Notes under the pieces: model-generated
The model's database searches: none
What the model saw: the letters and a program-made list of their open reading frames with translations, nothing else
What the model was told of the DNA's origin: nothing
Translations under genes and position numbers: made by a program
In this document: in pieces, positions 7,077 through 11,484 of the stretch
Position numbering within the stretch: the stretch's first letter is position 1
Layout of the letters: each line of letters begins with the position of its first letter
Origin: JANNRW01 sp031401815
GTDB taxonomy: Bacteria > Desulfobacterota > Desulfuromonadia > Geobacterales > DSM-12255
Assembly: GCA_031401815.1 (NCBI GenBank)
Contig: JANNRW010000235.1
Span: forward strand, 1 to 11,484
Reading direction: 5' to 3'
DNA: 11,484 bases

Positions 7077-8258
7077 ATGAGTAATTACACTCCAAAAGTT
7101 ATCATATTGGTACTCAACTGGAACGGCTGGCGTGACACGCTCGACTGCCTTGAATCCCTGTACCGCAATGACTATCCCGATTATCAGGTTGTGCTTCTGG
7201 ACAACAACTCGACAGACGATTCACTGGTAAGGATTCAGGAATGGGCTGCCGGGAAAACAGTTGAGGAACACAATTCCGGAGCAAGTCCTTTCACTCTCTC
7301 TCCGCTGCCTTATATCGTGTACGAACGATACACGGCCGAGCACGGAGGTCTGGCAGAGGAAGAAGCACGTTTGCATGGAAAGTTGCCGTCAGCAATTCCT
7401 CATCCGCTGATTATCATCAGAACAGGAGAAAATCTCGGTTTTGCCGGCGGCAACAATGTAGGGCTCAGATATTCGCAGCAGCGCAAGGCCGACTATATTC
7501 TGCTCCTGAATAATGACGCCGTGCTTCGATCCCGGCATACTTTAACGACAATGATCGAGTTCATGGAAACAGACCAGGATGCCGGAGCGTGCGGAGGACG
7601 ACTCTTTTATCCTGACGGCTCTCCCCAGATTTCATACGGCAACTTCCCCTCCCTGCCCCGAACACTGGCCTTTCTGTTCCCGGCATATAAACTGCTCCCC
7701 AAAGGACTGTTTAGTAACGTGAAACGAGCAAATGTCGTTCCCGATGAAGCAATCCGCGATCCACTCCCGGTTGATTATCCATCAGGAGCCTGCTTCCTCG
7801 TCAGAAACGAGACCATAAATGATGTGGGCCTCCTGGACGAACAGTTTTTCATGTACACGGAAGAAACGGACTGGTGCCTGCGGATGATGAAGCGAGGCTG
7901 GGGCAGATATTATCTACCGACCGCAGAAGTAGTGCATAAATATGCCGGAAGTTTTATCGGATCAAAAATGAAGATTAATAGCTATTTTACAGACAGTATC
8001 TTCAAGTACTACCGGAAGAATTTTTCTATTCACCATCTCTGGATAGTTGCCGCTGGATACCTTGTGCGGTCGCTGTACTCTCTTAGCCGCTGGACAATTA
8101 CTGCATACTTCACATCTGAATCGCTGCGCCTGCCTGCACTGAATCAGGCAAAGCAGTGGCGGTTCTCCCTGAAGCTTGCGGTCACTGCCATGAAGGATCT
8201 TCTTAACGGAAAAATCAGCAGAGCTGAGGGTCAGGATCAAACGAGGGTGACATGGTGA
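7077..8258 (+). CDS. Family 2 glycosyltransferase (GT-A fold, rhamnosyltransferase-like)
   Basis: Cytoplasmic or membrane-associated enzyme adding one sugar to the lipid-linked unit. Residues: VIILVLNWNGW (8-18) nucleotide-binding start, LDNNSTDDS (41-49), ENLGFAGGNNVGL (118-130), LLLNNDAVL (142-150; NND stands in for DXD), PSGACFLVRNE (235-245), and FMYTEETDWCLRM (258-270), with ETD the likely catalytic-base region, then H287. An insert of about 50 residues (62-112) separates the second and third motifs. A hydrophobic/aromatic C-terminal part (about 318-345) may attach it to the membrane. The frame can be extended back to a TTG at 7023, overlapping wzy by 44 bp, but those residues do not look like GT2. 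ATG 7077, 10 nt after the wzy stop, starts just before the first strand and is preferred. No strong SD precedes it. Donor sugar unknown. Confidence 0.88.
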   Translation: MSNYTPKVIILVLNWNGWRDTLDCLESLYRNDYPDYQVVLLDNNSTDDSLVRIQEWAAGKTVEEHNSGASPFTLSPLPYIVYERYTAEHGGLAEEEARLHGKLPSAIPHPLIIIRTGENLGFAGGNNVGLRYSQQRKADYILLLNNDAVLRSRHTLTTMIEFMETDQDAGACGGRLFYPDGSPQISYGNFPSLPRTLAFLFPAYKLLPKGLFSNVKRANVVPDEAIRDPLPVDYPSGACFLVRNETINDVGLLDEQFFMYTEETDWCLRMMKRGWGRYYLPTAEVVHKYAGSFIGSKMKINSYFTDSIFKYYRKNFSIHHLWIVAAGYLVRSLYSLSRWTITAYFTSESLRLPALNQAKQWRFSLKLAVTAMKDLLNGKISRAEGQDQTRVTW

Positions 8259-9376
8259 AAGTTCTCATGCAATCCAGAACCACGCTTTTCACAGTCCCGG
8301 GAGGAGACACGATCCAGATGCTCAAGACGGCTGAAGCTCTCAGGAAAATCGGTTGCACCGTGGAGATATCAACAGAACTGGAACCGGAGCTCTCTTTGTA
8401 TGACCTTGTCCATCTGTTCAACCTGACTCGGCCCCAGGAGCTGTATCTACAGGCAACAAACGCCAGGCGCCAGAATCGCAACATTGTTCTCTCACCAGTC
8501 TATGTATCGTACCGGGAATACGAACAGCACGGGAGAAACGGCATGTTCGGGGTACTGTCACATTTTCTCGAATCAGGACAGATCGAGTACCTCAAAATCA
8601 CGGCTCGTGCTATCCGGAATTTCGAATTCAACAAGGGGACAATACTCCTCCTGCTAAAAGGATACCGGTCTCTTCAGAATAAAATCATCGACATGGCCGA
8701 CGTCCTGCTTCCGAATTCAAAATCCGAAATGAACAGGGCGTGTAACGATCTGCATCGCATGAGACACAAGAGATACGTAGTGGTTCCCAATGCCGTCGAC
8801 GAGCAGCTGTTTGACCACGAAAGAATTGACCTTGCCAGGACAGAGGAGACATTTTATGACTCTGTGCTCTGTGTTGGCCGCATCGAAGGGCTTAAAGGCC
8901 AGTTAAACCTTGTACGGGCAATGAATGGCCTTGACTGGCCATTGGTTCTGATAGGTAAACCGGCACCGAATCACCTCTCCTATTTTGAACAGGTGAAAAA
9001 AGAATCAGGGTCAAAAGTAAATATCATAGGAGAGCTCGACCATACAGAACTGCCGGGCTTTTATGCAGCTGCCAGGGTTCACGTTCTGGCAAGCTGGATG
9101 GAGACAACCGGTCTTTCTTCCCTTGAAGCCGGGGTTATGGGGTGCAATCTGGTTATCACCGACCGTGGTGATACACGTGATTATTTCGGTGATTATGCCT
9201 TTTACTGCGAACCGGATTCGGTCGAGTCGATCAGAGCCGCGATTATCAAGGCATACACTACACCGGTAGACCCCCAGTTGAGACAGCATATCCTTGAGCG
9301 ATTTACCTGGGAAAAAGCTGCCGAGAAAACATTGGAGGGATACCAGATGGCATTAGCCACAGGTAAAAAGTCATGA
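8252..9376 (+). CDS. Family 4 glycosyltransferase (GT-B fold)
   Basis: Retaining-type glycosyltransferase of the repeat-unit pathway. The N-terminal half has FTVPGGDTIQMLKTAEALRK (13-32), where the GG loop marks the acceptor/donor cleft of GT4 enzymes. The C-terminal half has VLCVGRIEGLKGQLNLVRA (205-223), with R210 and K215 as likely phosphate-binding residues, GELDHTELPGFYAAARVHVL (260-279), and the EX7E pair E284 and E292 in METTGLSSLEAG. 374 residues is the usual length. The ATG overlaps the upstream stop by 7 bp and has a fair SD (GAGGGTGA, ending directly before the ACATG context). Donor and acceptor sugars cannot be assigned; the N-terminal half, which fixes specificity, is not close to a member I recognise. 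Confidence 0.88.
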   Translation: MVKVLMQSRTTLFTVPGGDTIQMLKTAEALRKIGCTVEISTELEPELSLYDLVHLFNLTRPQELYLQATNARRQNRNIVLSPVYVSYREYEQHGRNGMFGVLSHFLESGQIEYLKITARAIRNFEFNKGTILLLLKGYRSLQNKIIDMADVLLPNSKSEMNRACNDLHRMRHKRYVVVPNAVDEQLFDHERIDLARTEETFYDSVLCVGRIEGLKGQLNLVRAMNGLDWPLVLIGKPAPNHLSYFEQVKKESGSKVNIIGELDHTELPGFYAAARVHVLASWMETTGLSSLEAGVMGCNLVITDRGDTRDYFGDYAFYCEPDSVESIRAAIIKAYTTPVDPQLRQHILERFTWEKAAEKTLEGYQMALATGKKS

Positions 9377-10251
9377 TCGCTGCTGTCGGAAAACGCTTAA
9401 ATATCATAAAGGCCAAAGTGACTGGTGACGATCATCTTCGTTATTCGACATGGAAAGACGTTGTCCACGAAACATTCAAACGGTATGGCCGGTACAAGGC
9501 GGATATCAAAAAAAGTATGAGCGTCGTTAGCGTGGATGATTTATTGAGAGTCACGATTGGGGGACGGATCATCTACTGGCCGGCAAACGCCAATCGATCA
9601 CGACTGGCAGACATGTATTTTGAAGTGTTTCATGCACAGAATAACCACTGTTTCGACATCCCTGAAACAAGCATCAAACCTGGCGATGTTGTACTGGATT
9701 GCGGCGCATGTGAAGGCTATTTCACACTGAAAGCGCTTGAGGCCGGAGCGGGCAAAGTTTACTCCATCGAGCCGGGTGAGGCTGTTTCCCGTTGTTTACG
9801 CCACTCCTTTGCAAGAGAGATTGCCGCTGGCCGGGTTTCACTGCATGCCTGTCTGTTAGGAGAACGAAGCGAAGAGGTCTTGTTTTACGAAAATCCGCAA
9901 GATCCAACGGTATGCAGGATTTTCAGCCGGCAGGATAATTTGCTTTCGCGCGACAATATCCGATCCATGAAAATAACGACTGCCGATGAATTTTGCCTAA
10001 ACCAAAAAATTGAAAAGATCGATTTTATCAAGGCAGATGTCGAAGGTGGTGAGATCGACCTGCTGCGCGGCGCCGAGCAGACGCTCCGCAGATTCAAGCC
10101 AAGACTGGCTTTTGCCGCGTACCATAACCCCGACGATGCCAATCAAATAGTGCAGTATATGCATGGATTGGGGCTTGGGTACCGGTTTCGAGTCAAAGGC
10201 ATCGTTGTCTTTGACAAAATAGCTCGACCGGTGATGGTGCACTGTTACTAA
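9373..10251 (+). CDS. FkbM-family SAM-dependent methyltransferase
   Basis: Second methyltransferase of the operon, probably O-methylating a sugar hydroxyl of the repeat unit. SAM-binding motif I is VVLDCGACEGYFTL (106-119), the acidic strand-2 residue is E133 in VYSIEPGE, and the FkbM signature is KIDFIKADVEGGEIDLLRGA (215-234), followed by KPRLAFAAYH (242-251). The first 100 or so residues are a basic, less conserved lead-in, as in many FkbM proteins, so the length (292) is normal. It overlaps the GT4 gene by ATGA, implying translational coupling. Unlike the methyltransferase at 5046-5729 it belongs to a different subfamily, so the two probably modify different positions. Confidence 0.88.
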   Translation: MIAAVGKRLNIIKAKVTGDDHLRYSTWKDVVHETFKRYGRYKADIKKSMSVVSVDDLLRVTIGGRIIYWPANANRSRLADMYFEVFHAQNNHCFDIPETSIKPGDVVLDCGACEGYFTLKALEAGAGKVYSIEPGEAVSRCLRHSFAREIAAGRVSLHACLLGERSEEVLFYENPQDPTVCRIFSRQDNLLSRDNIRSMKITTADEFCLNQKIEKIDFIKADVEGGEIDLLRGAEQTLRRFKPRLAFAAYHNPDDANQIVQYMHGLGLGYRFRVKGIVVFDKIARPVMVHCY

Positions 10252-10259
10252 AAGGAGGT
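10252..10259 (+). promoter_or_regulatory. Strong Shine-Dalgarno sequence deciding the start of the last gene
   Basis: AAGGAGGT is a perfect anti-16S match. It starts directly after the stop codon of the FkbM gene and lies 5 nt before ATG 10265. It rules against the TTG at 10259, which overlaps the SD itself. It is the only textbook SD in the operon. Confidence 0.85.
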
Positions 10260-10264
10260 TGATC

Positions 10265-11341
10265 ATGAGACAGCGCGTGTTCTTTGTTGTTCTTCTCTGT
10301 GTCGTTTTAGTAACCACTGCCGTCAATTCGGCTCATGCAACTGACATAGGGGTTTACTATTATCCCGGATGGAAGAGTGATTATATAAACTGGAAAGATA
10401 TCAAAGGGCTGCCAGGCTCGAGATCTCCGGGAAAACCATGGCCGGAGAGGCAGCCTTTGCTCGGCTACTACCCGGAGGAAGAGGCATGGGTTGCTGAGAA
10501 GCATATAGCCTGGGCATCTCAGTACGGCATAACGTTTTTTGCTTATGACTGGTACTGGGGCGACAATAAACCGGAGTATGACCATGCCTTGAAAAATTAT
10601 CTGCAAGCAAAGAACAGGATCAACCTGAAGTTCAGCCTTCTCTGGGCTTACCATATCGCAACGCTGAAAAATCAGAAAGAATTTGACGACATGGTGTTGT
10701 ATTGGATTAACAACTATTTCAATCAGACGACCTATTATCGGATTGATAACAAACCGGCTATTTTTATCTATTCCTACGATCAGCTGGAAGCAAACGCCAG
10801 AATATTCGGAGCGACCTCAGCATCGCTGCTTGCCAGAGCCAATAACATAGCCAGACAAAGTGGGTTTAACGGCATATATTTTATTGCCACAACAAATGCA
10901 AAACCTGGCGACAATATAGAAGATTTTTATTTGAGCATCGGCTTCAATGCATATACAGGCTGGAATTATGTCGAAAGCAAGGGGGCAAAAATTGATGATT
11001 ATGATGTCATGGTAAATGGTTACATTGACTTTTATGCTGCTGCCGCCCAGACCTCCAAACGCCTTCCCTACATAGTTTCTGCCAGTCCAGGTTGGGATTC
11101 CAGACCCTGGTCCGGTGATGCTGCCCTGGTAAGAAGCAATCCTACTCCGGAAAAATTTTCGCGCATGCTCAGCAGCGCCAAACAGCTGATGGATACCAAT
11201 GTCAAGATCCCCAAGATCCTGATGATAGAGGCCTGGAACGAATTCGGGGAAGGTTCCTACATCGAGCCGACCAAAAAATGGGGCTTCGCTTATCTTGAAG
11301 CGATCAGGAGAGTTTTTGCTCCACCGGCAGCAAAGAAATAG
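10265..11341 (+). CDS. Exported WbsX/GH99-like glycan-active protein
   Basis: The N-terminus (MRQRVFFVVLLCVVLVTTAV, ending NSAHA) is a clear signal peptide, with cleavage expected after A25, so the protein acts in the periplasm or outside. The mature part resembles the WbsX/GH99-like (beta/alpha)8 family: DIGVYYYPGW (27-36), ERQPLLGYYP (61-70), QYGITFFAYDWYWGD (86-100), RIDNKPAIFIYSYDQL (159-174), IVSASPGWDSRPW (270-282) and LMIEAWNEFGEGSYIEPT (319-336). In characterised GH99 endo-mannosidases the catalytic acids are two Glu three residues apart in a WNExxE motif; E326 and E329 fit that pattern. WbsX proteins are often labelled glycosyltransferases, but no nucleotide-sugar motif is seen and export argues for a hydrolase or lyase. 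It probably trims, releases or clears the operon's polymer. The substrate is unknown. It is last in the operon, 13 nt after the FkbM stop, with a strong SD. To the eye it is somewhat more AT-rich than its neighbours. Confidence 0.82.
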   Translation: MRQRVFFVVLLCVVLVTTAVNSAHATDIGVYYYPGWKSDYINWKDIKGLPGSRSPGKPWPERQPLLGYYPEEEAWVAEKHIAWASQYGITFFAYDWYWGDNKPEYDHALKNYLQAKNRINLKFSLLWAYHIATLKNQKEFDDMVLYWINNYFNQTTYYRIDNKPAIFIYSYDQLEANARIFGATSASLLARANNIARQSGFNGIYFIATTNAKPGDNIEDFYLSIGFNAYTGWNYVESKGAKIDDYDVMVNGYIDFYAAAAQTSKRLPYIVSASPGWDSRPWSGDAALVRSNPTPEKFSRMLSSAKQLMDTNVKIPKILMIEAWNEFGEGSYIEPTKKWGFAYLEAIRRVFAPPAAKK

Positions 11342-11364
11342 CATTGTAAGTGCATCAATAACCT

Positions 11365-11484
11365 AGATTAAGCAGATAATCGAATAACCGAATTCCGCCG
11401 TCATCTGTCAGCGGCCTGGAGGGTACCCTCCAGGCCGCTGACAGATGACGGCGGAATTCGGTTATTCGATTATCTGCTTAATCT
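11365..11484. repeat. Perfect 120-bp palindrome at the window end
   Basis: Bases 11365-11424 are the exact reverse complement of 11425-11484: two 60-bp arms, no spacer, no mismatch, centred in GGGTACCC. I compared the arms base by base. It includes a GC-rich core (GCGGCCTGGAGGG and its complement) but no U-tract, so it is not a standard intrinsic terminator. It runs to the last base, so its true length is unknown. A fold-back assembly or library artefact is the leading explanation; a real cruciform-forming element or a hairpin replicon end is possible. Confidence 0.95.

Noticed and set aside
10259..10264. TTG start two codons upstream of the WbsX-like gene
   Set aside because: The TTG overlaps the perfect SD AAGGAGGT, which is correctly spaced for ATG 10265.
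10817..11344. Long antisense frame (175 codons) opposite the WbsX-like gene
   Set aside because: The + strand frame has a signal peptide, a strong SD and clear family motifs; the antisense product has no recognisable features and reads as a shadow frame.
11409..11440. Intrinsic terminator for the operon in the GC-rich core of the palindrome
   Set aside because: It can form a strong stem, but no run of T follows on either strand and the whole structure may be an assembly artefact.

Overview
The window holds one tightly packed, co-directional (+ strand) operon of nine genes for building and exporting a Wzx/Wzy-type exopolysaccharide, capsule or O-antigen-like polymer. It is preceded by about 360 bp of non-coding leader and followed by about 140 bp of non-coding sequence. 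Gene style (long multi-SLBB export protein with a C-terminal hydrophobic helix, kinase-less Wzz, GT2/GT4/FkbM mixture), moderate GC content and G/C-rich hairpin repeats suggest a Gram-negative bacterium. I would guess a Geobacter-like Desulfuromonadales/Desulfobacterota organism, but this is judgement from sequence style, not a database match.

Layout. 1-364: leader with an 8-bp stem-loop (86-108), a weak -10-like hexamer (128-133), and two inverted REP-like G/C-rich elements (183-221 and 253-290), the second ending just before the first possible start codon. 365-2503: outer-membrane polysaccharide export (Wza/SLBB) protein. 2512-3705: Wzz/GNVR chain-length and export co-polymerase without a tyrosine-kinase domain. 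3692-5059: Wzx flippase. 5046-5729: class I SAM methyltransferase. 5726-7066: Wzy-type polymerase. 7077-8258: GT2 glycosyltransferase. 8252-9376: GT4 glycosyltransferase. 9373-10251: FkbM-family methyltransferase. 10265-11341: WbsX/GH99-like protein with a signal peptide, so a predicted periplasmic or secreted glycan-active enzyme. 11365-11484: a perfect, spacer-less 120-bp palindrome that ends exactly at the window edge.

How the genes work together (inference from families). GT2 and GT4 extend a lipid-linked repeat unit in the cytoplasm, and one or both methyltransferases decorate it, so the polymer is probably O-methylated. Wzx flips the unit, Wzy polymerises it at the periplasmic face, Wzz sets chain length and contacts the exporter, and the SLBB protein carries the chain through the outer membrane. 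The secreted GH99-like protein would trim, release or clear polymer in the periplasm or outside. No initiating phosphoglycosyltransferase, no sugar-nucleotide genes and no BY-kinase are in the window, so they must lie elsewhere. Start-stop overlaps or very short gaps at every junction argue for one transcript with translational coupling. Only the last gene has a textbook Shine-Dalgarno sequence.

Most of this is a recognisable type of locus rather than a new system. The points most worth a second look are the terminal palindrome (artefact, or a real structural element), the exported GH99-like enzyme, and the repeat-derived leader around the first start codon.
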